Part shown: piece by piece, positions 36,547 through 45,616 of the stretch
Layout of the letters: every line of letters begins with the position of its first letter
Numbering within the stretch: the first letter of the stretch is position 1
IMG/VR virus record: IMGVR_UViG_3300027917_000020
Span: 97,608 to 161,607 of that record
From: a virus
Length of the DNA: 64,000 nucleotides
Reading direction: 5' to 3' (one strand)
Notes under the pieces: model-generated
The model's database searches: none
What the model was told of the DNA's origin: nothing
The model's input: the letters and a program-made list of their open reading frames with translations, nothing else
Made by a program: the position numbers and the translations under genes

Positions 36547-38004
36547 TTGGTAACGATTAAGGTTTATAACTCCTTAAATCTAAAAGTTGATACCGATGAC
36601 GCAGATTATATGGATTTAATGCGTCAGGAATTTACCCGCCGAGTACCGAATTTCCAGTTTACGGCCGCTTATAAATCCGGCCATTGGTCGGGTTCGGTCT
36701 GCTTAATTGATAGGTGGAAAAATACCTTTCCTTACGGGTTATTAATGGATTATGTACGGGAGCATAAACGCAGTTTTCCCCGTATGCCGATTAAAGTGGA
36801 ACCAGCGGTTAAGGAAATATTCCGGGGACCGGAATTCGAGATTATATACGACCTACCAACCCATAAAGTTAGACCATATCAAGACGATTGCATTCGTGCC
36901 TGCATAAAATATACCAAAGGTATTATTCGTTGTGCGACTGCATCCGGTAAATCGCTTGTTATCGCTTACGTTATCCGCAATCTATTAAGGGCAGATATTA
37001 TACAAAAGAGTATAATAATTGTACCCAGTACAGGCTTAATAACACAGTTTTATCAAGACCTCGTGGATTATGGCTTTGATAGTAAAAAAATTGGTACGGC
37101 ATTCGCCAGACGCAAGCAATGGGATAAACAAATCGTTATATCTACATGGCAGACCCTTGCTAAAAATCCCGAAAAATTAAACGAATTTGACTGTATTTTC
37201 TGTGATGAGACTCACGGGGCTAAAGCCCATGAGCTAAAAAAACTATTGGAAAACGCCACTAAAGCGAAATATAGATTAGGTTTTACGGGTACGCTACACG
37301 CAGGAACTCTGGATAATTGGAATACAAAATCCTATTTAGGGCCGGTAATACGGGAATATCCGGCCGGTCTATTAGCAGATGAGGGATGGATTAGTAAAGC
37401 AACAATCCATATGCTTAATATAGAGTATCATCAAGATACTTGGGATGGGGAATACCATGATATTAGGGACGCTATATTCCAGAATCCATACCGTTTAGAC
37501 CTGATTAAGGAATTAACCGAATATTTAGACCATAATGTCCTAATATTGGTCGATAAGGTGGAAAAAGAAGGCGAGCTGTTAGAAGGGCTTCTGGGTACCG
37601 GCAAAAAGGAAGTGGTGTTTCTATCTGGCCGAGATGATGTTAAAGTGCGGGAGGAGTGGAGAAAGGCCGCAATGAGGCGCAAAGATATAGCCCTGATAGC
37701 CACATATGGCATATTTCAGCAAGGAATTAACATCCCTAACCTAAAGTATATAATCTTGGCGGCACCGTTTAAGGCTAAAATAAGGGTACTTCAGTCGATT
37801 GGAAGGGCATTACGGATTCACTCGGACAAGAAAGACGGGGCGCAGATTTTTGATATCCATGACCATACTAAATTTTTTGAAAAGTACGGGGATATCCGTC
37901 TGCGCTATTATGACCAAGAGAAGTTTGATATTAAGGAACACGTCTTTTATGAGGGTGAGTCTTTTGATTTTAAAAAGGTTTATTCTATTTCTTCATCGAT
38001 TTGA
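36547..38004 (+). CDS. uvsW: UvsW-like SF2 helicase
   Basis: Protein of 485 aa (T4 UvsW is 503). Walker A CATASGKS at about 135, Q-like KVRPYQDDCI, DExH box FCDETHG, GFTGTLHAG (motif III-like), ATYGIFQQGINIPNL and QSIGRALR (motifs V, VI). UvsW unwinds branched DNA and R-loops and helps switch off origin-dependent replication. TTG start behind AAAGGGGGATA, one base after uvsY. Confidence 0.93.
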   Translation: MVTIKVYNSLNLKVDTDDADYMDLMRQEFTRRVPNFQFTAAYKSGHWSGSVCLIDRWKNTFPYGLLMDYVREHKRSFPRMPIKVEPAVKEIFRGPEFEIIYDLPTHKVRPYQDDCIRACIKYTKGIIRCATASGKSLVIAYVIRNLLRADIIQKSIIIVPSTGLITQFYQDLVDYGFDSKKIGTAFARRKQWDKQIVISTWQTLAKNPEKLNEFDCIFCDETHGAKAHELKKLLENATKAKYRLGFTGTLHAGTLDNWNTKSYLGPVIREYPAGLLADEGWISKATIHMLNIEYHQDTWDGEYHDIRDAIFQNPYRLDLIKELTEYLDHNVLILVDKVEKEGELLEGLLGTGKKEVVFLSGRDDVKVREEWRKAAMRRKDIALIATYGIFQQGINIPNLKYIILAAPFKAKIRVLQSIGRALRIHSDKKDGAQIFDIHDHTKFFEKYGDIRLRYYDQEKFDIKEHVFYEGESFDFKKVYSISSSI

Positions 38005-38158
38005 TACTAATAATTCTTTCCCCGGATTTTAATTGTTCTTCGGCTTCAACTTCAGCATGAGATTCACTGGATGCCATAACCGTGATTTTTCGTTTATTTG
38101 TTTTAATGACCCATATATCAGGGAACATTCCTTCACATAAATAATCTTTGAATCTCAT
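37985..38158 (-). CDS. small capsid-targeted protein (CTS)
   Basis: Protein of 57 aa starting MRFKDYLCE|GM. ATG 38158 is chosen because it gives the CTS and an ATGA overlap with the upstream gene. The C-terminal part (WVIKTNKRKITVMASSESHA) looks alpha/beta. Its 3' end overlaps convergent uvsW by 20 bases. Confidence 0.7.
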   Translation of the reverse strand: MRFKDYLCEGMFPDIWVIKTNKRKITVMASSESHAEVEAEEQLKSGERIISIKSMKK

Positions 38159-38373
38159 CCTACCCATTTTCCTTTTGGTTTTTGTACCGGAGTATTAATT
38201 ATTTTTTCAATCCGAGCAACTACGCTTTGAGTATTACTGGCTAAAGCATCAATCGCAGTTCTATTATCCGTTGTTCTTTTTGCTGTGGCCGCTGTGCGTT
38301 GCTCGACTGCCTTTAAACGGTCTATAATTTTTTTTAAGAGTTGTAAAGTGCGTTGGTCTTGTTCTTCGTTCAT
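38155..38373 (-). CDS. small coiled-coil protein
   Basis: Protein of 72 aa; heptad pattern through most of its length (LLKKIIDRLKAVEQR; ALASNTQSVVARIEKI). Lies between two CTS genes with four-base overlaps. Function unknown. Confidence 0.6.
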   Translation of the reverse strand: MNEEQDQRTLQLLKKIIDRLKAVEQRTAATAKRTTDNRTAIDALASNTQSVVARIEKIINTPVQKPKGKWVG

Positions 38374-38882
38374 TTAACCGTCCCAAGAACTTTATTTAAA
38401 ACTTTTTTATATATAGGAACTACATTGATTGTATGCATTTTTAAAGCCTTTTTAATTGCTTTTAAAATTATAGGTGTTACATAAATCGAACGCCTTTTTA
38501 ATAAATCCATAAATTCTATATGATGACCGAGTTCCTTGTCCTCAAGTTCACCGAGTGCGCCCCAGAAAGCCATTACTTCATCTTCCGGTAATTTAATTTG
38601 ACCAAGTATTGTTCTTGGATTCTGTGACCCCTCGATAACCAATACAACTTCATTCTTTTTATTTAAGTGCTTATATTTTTTGCCTTGGTCATCCAAAGCA
38701 TCCACTAAATTCATAATAACCTCATCGGCTTCAGCCGGTACAGTTATTTTATTATTAGCGGCCTTAACTGTATATCCGCCTATTTTAATTGTATCATACG
38801 GATTTTGAACGAGATTTAGAAGTGCTCTTTTTTCTCGGCTTGTTAGCCTTTCCTCGTTTAGTAAGTACTCTCTCAGCTTCAT
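38370..38882 (-). CDS. capsid-targeted internal protein (CTS)
   Basis: Protein of 170 aa from ATG 38882, giving MKLREYLLNE|ER behind GGAG. The body has a nearby LLNLVQNPYDTIKIGGYTVK segment and a basic C-terminal helix set. It overlaps the upstream gene by 89 bases in another frame. Function unknown. Confidence 0.7.
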   Translation of the reverse strand: MKLREYLLNEERLTSREKRALLNLVQNPYDTIKIGGYTVKAANNKITVPAEADEVIMNLVDALDDQGKKYKHLNKKNEVVLVIEGSQNPRTILGQIKLPEDEVMAFWGALGELEDKELGHHIEFMDLLKRRSIYVTPIILKAIKKALKMHTINVVPIYKKVLNKVLGTVK

Positions 38883-39300
38883 TGTTATTTCTCTCCTCAT
38901 AATCCGCAACCCACCATATGTTTTCTAAAATTCGGATTATGTTATGAATCTCCTCTTCAATTTCATTTTCATTTATATACCGTTGTCTCGCTAAAGAGTT
39001 TATACGGCTTAAAAACAGTTCAGTGGCTTCGTGAAAAGCCACTTTTCGTATTTCAAAATCATTAGGTGGAATTCCTGACCATGTTTTGCTTAATGTTACA
39101 AGGGCTAAACGGGCTTCTTTATCGGTGCTAACCGAAGCTCTTGCGTCCTCAACATCCCCATGTATGTAATGAAACTCCCATCCTTTAACGCCATAATGGT
39201 GAATCCAATTAATAAATTCTTCTCTAAAAACATCAAACCATTTTTCACTTACATCATATTCAGTCTTCAGTATCTCGTCAATGGTTTTTTCTTCTTCCAC
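38794..39300 (-). CDS. putative HExxE-type metallopeptidase-like protein
   Basis: Protein of 168 aa. Residues about 88-100 (RKVAFHEATELFLSRI) place a HExxE in a helix, as in small zinc peptidases of phage origin, though a distant third ligand is not obvious. The C-terminal 25 residues are Lys/Arg/Ser-rich. Late box 26 bases upstream. Confidence 0.55.
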   Translation of the reverse strand: MEEEKTIDEILKTEYDVSEKWFDVFREEFINWIHHYGVKGWEFHYIHGDVEDARASVSTDKEARLALVTLSKTWSGIPPNDFEIRKVAFHEATELFLSRINSLARQRYINENEIEEEIHNIIRILENIWWVADYEERNNNEAERVLTKRGKANKPRKKSTSKSRSKSV

Positions 39301-39325
39301 AAGCAGTTGTCTCCTTACTATTATT

Positions 39326-39356
39326 TATTTATATCTGGTAAAAATAAATATAAATA
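39326..39356. promoter_or_regulatory. divergent T4-type late promoters
   Basis: TATAAATA on the minus strand at 39326-39333 and on the plus strand at 39349-39356. They serve the metallopeptidase-like gene (minus) and the 39.4-50.6 kb block (plus). Confidence 0.75.
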
Positions 39357-39386
39357 GATTATGATAATTATAAGTTGGACAACTAT

Positions 39387-39812
39387 ATGAGTAAAGACGT
39401 ATTTTTATGGAGAATGGCACGGCATGACCAAGGAACTGAAGGTTTTTTATTTACCGCAGGTTTTGATTGTCGGTCTTTAGAATTGCCGTGGAGAGATAAT
39501 CAACGAAGTATATCTTGTATCCCTCCCGGCTCTTATAATGTCGAAATTCGACTCTCACCGAAATATGGTCGTATATATTGGGTACGAAATGTACCAAATC
39601 GTAGCTATATTCTGATACATTCTGGCAATTTTGCAGGCGACACGAAAAAAGGCTTTAAAACTCACGTAAATGGTTGCATTTTGCTTGGACGTAAAATGGG
39701 CTATTTAAGTGACCAACGTGCGGTGTTAAATTCCAGAATTACGGTCAGAGCTTTTATGGAACATATGGCCGATGAACCGTTTATGTTTCATATTATGGAG
39801 GCTTTTGGATAA
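39387..39812 (+). CDS. DUF5675 family protein
   Basis: Protein of 141 aa from ATG 39387; a TTG at 39375 is possible. The sequence LELPWRDNQRSISCIPPGSYNVE, then ILIHSGNFAGDT and GCILLGRKMG fits DUF5675, found in many phages and prophages and often next to lysis or tail genes; catalytic role unknown but conserved His and Cys are in place. One-base overlap with the next gene. Confidence 0.82.
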   Translation: MSKDVFLWRMARHDQGTEGFLFTAGFDCRSLELPWRDNQRSISCIPPGSYNVEIRLSPKYGRIYWVRNVPNRSYILIHSGNFAGDTKKGFKTHVNGCILLGRKMGYLSDQRAVLNSRITVRAFMEHMADEPFMFHIMEAFG

Positions 39813-40276
39813 TGAGTAGTTTTTTAGGAGCAGGGTTTAATTTTAATTTGAAATCTGGTGGATTAAGTGTACCAACATGGGTTGAATATTTTGATAATAC
39901 AGTTTGGGTTGCTGATGGCCCTGATAATGATGGCTCATGGGATGCAGCGAATAATGAATGGGATTCTGGCCATGAACCAAAAGATGATAATGTGATTTAT
40001 TTAAGTCCGTTAGGTGGCTGGGAGGTTAATTTCCGCCCATCAAAAATACGAGTTACCCATAGTAGAGGAAATGACTCGGATGCTTTTATTTACCTTAGAG
40101 GAACGAATGGTGGTATTATAGTAAGACAAGGTGCTTCTTTTGGAGGTACTTTTTATTCAGGTCAGGAAATTGACTTAACATGGAGTGGTTTTGATATATT
40201 ATATTTGATAATGAATATAACATCCGGCGGTGAAATTTCTTGGTCAGTAACTAATATCGAATTTTTAATAGGATAA
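39812..40276 (+). CDS. beta-rich virion protein (lectin-like)
   Basis: Protein of 154 aa, strands with many Gly/Asn/Trp (WEVNFRPSKIRVTHSRGNDS; GGTFYSGQEIDLTWSGFDIL), a jelly-roll or carbohydrate-binding look. Probably surface exposed. Assignment by composition only. Confidence 0.55.
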   Translation: MSSFLGAGFNFNLKSGGLSVPTWVEYFDNTVWVADGPDNDGSWDAANNEWDSGHEPKDDNVIYLSPLGGWEVNFRPSKIRVTHSRGNDSDAFIYLRGTNGGIIVRQGASFGGTFYSGQEIDLTWSGFDILYLIMNITSGGEISWSVTNIEFLIG

Positions 40277-40277
40277 A

Positions 40278-40742
40278 ATGGAAAAAATAACAAAACTCAA
40301 TAATTACGTTGATTTGGTTCATAGAGTTCAAGAATTGGGTGAATCAACAGGATTTATAGTACATCTTGATAGAGTAAAAAATGAAAAAGATTATAAAGAA
40401 GCATTTTCATATGAAGATGGTACATTGATTTCATTTTCTAAATATTGTAAAGATTATAAGGATAAAATTTATATTTTCAAATATTTCAGAGTTTATGAGC
40501 AAAATAAAATGAAAGGTTTAGAGTTAATGAAATCCCACCATGATTATTTTTTTAATCAAGGTGTTCGTTATCTAATTGCTCGTGTTTCGCCTTTGTATGA
40601 AAATAGAGAAGATTATAAAAACAAAACAAAGGTCAAAACAGATACAGAAACTTTGATAAATCATTATATAGAAAATTATACATATAGAGGGAATTATGTT
40701 TGTATGAAAAATACTAATATAATTGTAAAGGAGATGAAATAA
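40278..40742 (+). CDS. possible GNAT-like protein
   Basis: Protein of 154 aa. KIYIFKYFRVYEQNKMKGLELMKSHHDYF and GVRYLIARVSPL recall the middle of N-acetyltransferases, but the acetyl-CoA P-loop (Q/RxxGxG/A) is not clear. Lower GC than neighbours. Treat as hypothetical. Confidence 0.45.
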   Translation: MEKITKLNNYVDLVHRVQELGESTGFIVHLDRVKNEKDYKEAFSYEDGTLISFSKYCKDYKDKIYIFKYFRVYEQNKMKGLELMKSHHDYFFNQGVRYLIARVSPLYENREDYKNKTKVKTDTETLINHYIENYTYRGNYVCMKNTNIIVKEMK

Positions 40743-41068
40743 TGGCTTTAAGAAATTTATGGTCGGAATCAACCGCAGGACAACCAAAATCCCACGTTAT
40801 TAACGTGCCGACAGGAAGTAAAATCGCATATTTTGATTCATTAACAGTCTCAACTCATGGGGCTGACGTAGCGGCCGATGTCGGGATTACTATTGTAAAC
40901 AATGGTCGGACAAAATGGGGAGCATGGTTGCGTAGCGCACAAATCTATGGTGCACATTTTAGCGACATAGGTGATATAGAATTAACAAGTAATGATTTAA
41001 CAGTTGAAACAACTTCAGGCGGAGCTGGCGTTATTGTATCCGTTGCCGCAGTTGTTAACATAAGATAA
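40742..41068 (+). CDS. small beta-structured virion protein
   Basis: Protein of 108 aa, Ala/Gly/Val rich (VSTHGADVAADVGITIVNNG), probable decoration or fibre-tip protein. No recognised family. Confidence 0.55.
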   Translation: MALRNLWSESTAGQPKSHVINVPTGSKIAYFDSLTVSTHGADVAADVGITIVNNGRTKWGAWLRSAQIYGAHFSDIGDIELTSNDLTVETTSGGAGVIVSVAAVVNIR

Positions 41069-41084
41069 TAAGTAGGAGGAAGAA

Positions 41085-41906
41085 ATGGATAAAATCCAAA
41101 CTGATTACACAGATAAAATTCAGGAGGCTTATGAAAAAGTATTAGAGCAAACCCCATATAGCGGTACACATATTAACCATTCAAGTTCAGTATCGCATAT
41201 TAAAAAGGTTTACGGTAATACCTATAAAGTCGTTCAAAGCCCGAGTACAGGCTCATGGTATGTAATGGGCAAAAATGCAGGTGACTGGGTTCCGGTAACA
41301 ACTCCATTTGCGAATAAGGAAATGGCTAACCAATTTAAGAGTTGGTTAGATGATTCCACTTCGGATACGCAACAAATGGTCGGAACAACTACAGGTGGGA
41401 AACGTATTAGAGATAACAAGGATGGTACGGAACCGGCGGCCAGTACTTCTAAGTTAACTGAAGCTTGTGCAAAAAAGAAAAAGAAGATGACTGAAGAGGA
41501 TGATAAAAAAGGCGCAAAGTATCAAGCCTTCTTCAAAAAAATGGCCAAAAAGATGGGAATCGACCCGGAAAAAATTGAGGATTTACCGGCCGATAAGAAA
41601 AAGAAGTTTTTCGATGCAGTAGATAAAGGTTGGAAAGCAGATAAAGAGACCGATGTTGATGAGTCAACTATGTTAAATGAACTTACCATACCATCTATTA
41701 CAGATATGAAAATCAAGTTAGGGCAAAGCGGAACATCATTTACTGCTTCATCGGATGGTTTTGATGATAGATATGATGGTCACTTTAAAGGGAGTTTTAT
41801 GGGTATAGGTCAAACTCCAGATAAAGCATTATCCGACCTAATGAAAAATATCTATAAACATTATTCTAAAAGCCCACAAATGGGAAAAGGTCATAGGATT
41901 AGATAA
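41085..41906 (+). CDS. prohead core-like protein with KYQAFF domain
   Basis: Protein of 273 aa. The middle (about 148-190: GAKYQAFFKKMAKKMGIDP, then a basic helix with FFDAVDKGWKAD) is a small helical domain frequently present in core or internal proteins of T4-like phages. It carries a possible cleavage site (TMLNE|L near 205). AGGAGG precedes the ATG. Confidence 0.65.
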   Translation: MDKIQTDYTDKIQEAYEKVLEQTPYSGTHINHSSSVSHIKKVYGNTYKVVQSPSTGSWYVMGKNAGDWVPVTTPFANKEMANQFKSWLDDSTSDTQQMVGTTTGGKRIRDNKDGTEPAASTSKLTEACAKKKKKMTEEDDKKGAKYQAFFKKMAKKMGIDPEKIEDLPADKKKKFFDAVDKGWKADKETDVDESTMLNELTIPSITDMKIKLGQSGTSFTASSDGFDDRYDGHFKGSFMGIGQTPDKALSDLMKNIYKHYSKSPQMGKGHRIR

Positions 41907-41928
41907 TTAATAATAAAGAGGTGACGTT

Positions 41929-42555
41929 ATGATATTAGAGACAATTCTCGGTGGCGTAACGGGTTTAATCGGCAATGTCGTGGGTGGAATTTTTAAATAT
42001 AAGACCGCTAAACTCCAAGCAGAGCACGATGAGAAAATGATTAAACTGGAAACAGAAGCAATGGTTATGGAGGCTAAAGCCAATATTGCCATTACACGAG
42101 CCACAGTAGAAGGAGAAATTGAAATAGCCGATAGTAAGGCTTATATGCACAGTCAGATTGCCGGGAATCAAAAATTATTCGGGCAAAAATGGATTGATAT
42201 GCTATTGGGAATCGAGGGTAAATGGAAAATTATTACGGTTCCAGTAGCCGTATTAGTATCATTTTTATTCGGATTCGTAGATTTTTTACGGGGAATAATG
42301 CGACCTGCGCTTACCGCATATTTAATGGGTATGGCAACATATATAACTATATGGGCATATCATATAATGCAGGGTGCAGGAATAACCGTATCCACTGACC
42401 AAGCAGTTAAAATATTTGAAGATACGACTTCGATTATTGTATACTTAACTGTTTCATGTGTAACGTGGTGGTTTGGTGACCGCAGAATGGCTAAAACGAT
42501 TATGCAGATTAAAGGTGCGGATAGAACAAAAATCGATGACGATATAACGATATAA
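41929..42555 (+). CDS. membrane protein, candidate holin
   Basis: Protein of 208 aa. A Gly-rich amphipathic N-terminus (ILGGVTGLIGNVVGGIF), a charged coiled coil, then hydrophobic segments at about 103-123, 130-150 and 165-182. This layout matches a conserved phage 3-TM membrane protein family often called holin-like. Function not proven. Confidence 0.6.
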   Translation: MILETILGGVTGLIGNVVGGIFKYKTAKLQAEHDEKMIKLETEAMVMEAKANIAITRATVEGEIEIADSKAYMHSQIAGNQKLFGQKWIDMLLGIEGKWKIITVPVAVLVSFLFGFVDFLRGIMRPALTAYLMGMATYITIWAYHIMQGAGITVSTDQAVKIFEDTTSIIVYLTVSCVTWWFGDRRMAKTIMQIKGADRTKIDDDITI

Positions 42556-42565
42556 AGGAGATAAG

Positions 42566-43048
42566 ATGAGTTCGTTAATTGATAGAATAAACCAGATTAT
42601 AAACGAGGTTGGTAGCCTTGATAATTGGATGGATAGAAAAAGAGAAATGGATGAAAGACCCGTCCAGATGTATAAATCCTTAAACGATGCCGCCATATAT
42701 TTTCCAGAATTAAAAAAAGGCAGAACTGAGATTTGGTATAAAAAAGGCGAATATCAAATTATGGCTGATTGGGGATTGGGTTATAAATGGTTATTAAAAA
42801 ATGACCTGCTCCCACGAAGCACTAAAGATATCCAAAACACCCATATACCACTTGGTAGCGTTCAGGGAACTAATTTAGAAAGAATATTCTATATAATGCA
42901 GGGCGAAAACTGGAGTCCAAATGGCGAGGCCAGAAACCTAATACGCAAAAAAGGTTTAAAACATACCAGTATGAGCGTGGGTGATATCGTTAAAGTCGGC
43001 AACAGTTGGAATTTAGTGGACGGAGTCGGATTTAAGAAAATTCTATAA
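42566..43048 (+). CDS. virion-associated protein with variant CTS
   Basis: Protein of 160 aa starting MSSLIDRINQIINE|VG, a leader related to the MSILDRIDEHLNE class. The C-terminal part (residues 112-158; GLKHTSMSVGDIVKVGN) is a small domain common in phage and plasmid proteins of unknown function. AAGGAG precedes the start. Confidence 0.7.
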   Translation: MSSLIDRINQIINEVGSLDNWMDRKREMDERPVQMYKSLNDAAIYFPELKKGRTEIWYKKGEYQIMADWGLGYKWLLKNDLLPRSTKDIQNTHIPLGSVQGTNLERIFYIMQGENWSPNGEARNLIRKKGLKHTSMSVGDIVKVGNSWNLVDGVGFKKIL

Positions 43049-43071
43049 AAATACTTGACAAGGACGGTAAA

Positions 43072-43587
43072 ATGAGGTTAAATAGTTACTTAAAAGAGGA
43101 TAAAAAGGTAGTCGGGCTTTTGGGTAAAAAACTGGAGAAACTTAAAAAAGAGCACGGATTTATTTCTAAATCCATGTTAACCAAACAAGAGCTTGAGCAA
43201 CTTAAAAAATCAGGCGGAAAGGTTCAGGAAATGGTATCAGGCCCCGGAGCACTTGATGGTAAAAGTAAACAGGCGGCTAAAAACGCTATCCTTAAAGCAA
43301 CTCAAAAGTTTACCCATAATAAACTTTATAAAGACCAATATTGGCAAGGGCCAAATGGTGTTTTTAAAGAGTTTGATAATATGAACCTTAATTGGCAACT
43401 CGATAAAAACGAATATCGTAAAGACCGGGATTCCGGTAAAACCACAAGCAAAGTATGGGATTTTACGATATGGTTTGATGATAATAAAGGCAAACAACAA
43501 AAGATAGGCGGACAGGTTATTGCTTCCGGTGCCGGTAGTGTAAAAGACCCCTTAGACCGATATGATTTAGTGGTAACGGTTTGGTAA
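43072..43587 (+). CDS. capsid-targeted internal protein (CTS)
   Basis: Protein of 171 aa starting MRLNSYLKE|DK. Helical first half, then a beta C-terminal half (WDFTIWFDDNKGKQQKIGGQ). No recognised family. Confidence 0.73.
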   Translation: MRLNSYLKEDKKVVGLLGKKLEKLKKEHGFISKSMLTKQELEQLKKSGGKVQEMVSGPGALDGKSKQAAKNAILKATQKFTHNKLYKDQYWQGPNGVFKEFDNMNLNWQLDKNEYRKDRDSGKTTSKVWDFTIWFDDNKGKQQKIGGQVIASGAGSVKDPLDRYDLVVTVW

Positions 43588-43596
43588 GGAGTATTT

Positions 43597-43884
43597 ATGC
43601 GATTAAAAAATTATTTATTGGAAGTCAAAGACTGGCAGAAAAAAAATAAACGATTTGAACTTGAGGTTAAGTATAGTAGTGATGCCGATAAAATTCCAAT
43701 TTTATTTAGAGATGCGGGACTTAAAATTGGGGATGATTGGGATTGGTTAACCTCAAATATTATAGGGATAGGCAAAAAGGCATTTGATGAGGTAGAGGAT
43801 TGGCTAATGTTCGGTAAAAAGAACAAAGATGGTTCATGGCCGATAATGAGTGTAGGGACAATCCCACCTAATAAGAGAAAGTAA
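43597..43884 (+). CDS. small capsid-targeted internal protein (CTS)
   Basis: Protein of 95 aa starting MRLKNYLLE|VK. AAGGAG precedes the start; its stop overlaps the next ATG (TAATG). Confidence 0.73.
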   Translation: MRLKNYLLEVKDWQKKNKRFELEVKYSSDADKIPILFRDAGLKIGDDWDWLTSNIIGIGKKAFDEVEDWLMFGKKNKDGSWPIMSVGTIPPNKRK

Positions 43885-45320
43885 TGCGATTTAAACGATA
43901 TCTTGCGGAGGCAAGGGAAATGTTTAAAGAGTGGCAAAAATATGTGCGTGATAATAAAGAACTTACCGCCGCTGTCGGTGTCCTTGATAAAATAAATAAG
44001 TCTGGATACAAGGCTTATATAGTGGGCGGAACGGTACGGGATATTATTCTCGGAAACCTTAAACCCCATGATATAGATATAGCAACAAATGCGCCTATGG
44101 ATGAACTTGGGCGTATGTTTAAAACCTTTGATATTGGCAAGTCTCGTGACTTCGGTATCGTGGTTGTAAGGTACGGCTCATTTTCCTTTGAAGTAGCGCA
44201 ATTTAGGCAAGATGGAAAATATAAAGATGGACGCAGACCAGAAGCGGTTACAATTTCAGGCAGTTTTGAGCAGGATGCGGCAAGACGAGATTTTACAATT
44301 AATGCAATGGGCATTAACGCCAGCGGAGAAATTATTGATTATTTTGATGGACGAAAAGATATCCAAAACAAAGTGCTTAAAACCGTTGGCGACCCTCGAG
44401 AGAGATTCGGTGAGGATTATCTCCGAATGCTCCGAGCACCAAGATTTGCTTCAAAACTTGGCTTAGAAATTGAGAAGGGAACCGAAAAAGCAATTCAAAA
44501 ATTGTCGACTAATATAAAAGAACTTGCACCAGAACGTATTTACGATGAACTCGTAAAGGCGGCATCACAAAGCGGTGATAAGTTTGCGGATTATATTGTC
44601 CAGTTGGATAAACTTAAACTTTTAAAATATATTCTGCCGGAAGTCGGAAACCTAAAATGGTTTAGGGAAAACTTAAAACATCATCCCGAAACAAAGGGGG
44701 AAGGTGGAACAGTATATAGTCACGTATTAGCTGCCCTGAGAAAGAGCGATACTGCCGACCCTATAAAGAATTTGGCTATATTATTACATGATGTCGGCAA
44801 GGGTGTGACGTTTGCTCAAAAAGAAGGGCTTCCTACTTATTTTGAACACGCTAAAATGGGCATCGAGCTTGTGCGCCATATTGCTAACCGACTTAGAATG
44901 AGCAATAAAGATAAGGACGCTTTATTATTCGCAGTCGGCAACCATATGAAGTTTCATAATATCCTAAAAATGAGGCCATCTAAAGTTGCTAAACTTGTAA
45001 ACGATGACCACTGGGATGTTCTAATAGCGGTAGCCAGAGCAGACGAATTTGCACGTGGCGAAACCTTTATGTATAAAGGTGAATTTGAAAAAATAGTTGA
45101 TAAGGCCATCAAAATTAAAGAAAAATTTGGTATGCCTGTCGTTAACAAACAGTTAAAACTCGTGGACGGTAAACACGTTATGAATCTTACCAGCCTTAAA
45201 CCGGGGCCAAAAATTGGTGAGGTTATTCGTAAAGCAACAGAGTGGATTATGGATAACGATATTACCGACCAAGGAAAAATAGATAATTATATTAAAAAAA
45301 TTGCGGGAGAAGCAAAATGA
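43884..45320 (+). CDS. cca: capsid-targeted CCA-adding tRNA nucleotidyltransferase (CTS)
   Basis: Protein of 478 aa. Leader MRFKRYLAE|AR is a textbook CTS. Then a class II nucleotidyltransferase head: VGGTVRDIILG, HDIDIATNAP (catalytic DxD), RRDFTINAMG and ERFGEDYLRMLRAPRFASKL. A C-terminal HD domain follows (NLAILLHDVGKG, VGNHMKFHN). The enzyme adds or repairs the CCA end of tRNAs. Here it would be packed in the head, cut after residue 9 and injected. The tRNA cluster in the same genome gives context. Enzyme call is firm; packaging is inference. Confidence 0.93.
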   Translation: MRFKRYLAEAREMFKEWQKYVRDNKELTAAVGVLDKINKSGYKAYIVGGTVRDIILGNLKPHDIDIATNAPMDELGRMFKTFDIGKSRDFGIVVVRYGSFSFEVAQFRQDGKYKDGRRPEAVTISGSFEQDAARRDFTINAMGINASGEIIDYFDGRKDIQNKVLKTVGDPRERFGEDYLRMLRAPRFASKLGLEIEKGTEKAIQKLSTNIKELAPERIYDELVKAASQSGDKFADYIVQLDKLKLLKYILPEVGNLKWFRENLKHHPETKGEGGTVYSHVLAALRKSDTADPIKNLAILLHDVGKGVTFAQKEGLPTYFEHAKMGIELVRHIANRLRMSNKDKDALLFAVGNHMKFHNILKMRPSKVAKLVNDDHWDVLIAVARADEFARGETFMYKGEFEKIVDKAIKIKEKFGMPVVNKQLKLVDGKHVMNLTSLKPGPKIGEVIRKATEWIMDNDITDQGKIDNYIKKIAGEAK

Positions 45321-45613
45321 CTAAATGGAATAAATTAGATGAATATGCCAGTGAGATTGAGGCATATGAAAACGTATTAAATGAAAAATGGAATAAAGAA
45401 GAAATTTCGGAAGGTTTAAAGTGGAAAAAATTATCACCTAACGAATACGAAGCAGTTGGTAAAAAGGTAATTTTTTATGCTATGAAAAAAGGCGGAATAT
45501 ATAGCCTGCTTGTTTTAGATAAAAAAGGCAAAGGCGATGATGACCCTATTGACTGGTTAGATGCTGATAGCATAGAAGATGCCAAAGCTCAAGCTGAAAA
45601 ATATAAGGAGTAA
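45317..45613 (+). CDS. small internal protein with CTS-like sites
   Basis: Protein of 98 aa. YENVLNE|KW near residue 23 and EISE|G near 32 resemble gp21 sites; the classical leader is absent. The rest (LSPNEYEAVGKKVIFYAM) looks alpha/beta. ATGA overlap with cca. Confidence 0.62.
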   Translation: MTKWNKLDEYASEIEAYENVLNEKWNKEEISEGLKWKKLSPNEYEAVGKKVIFYAMKKGGIYSLLVLDKKGKGDDDPIDWLDADSIEDAKAQAEKYKE

Positions 45614-45616
45614 ATA

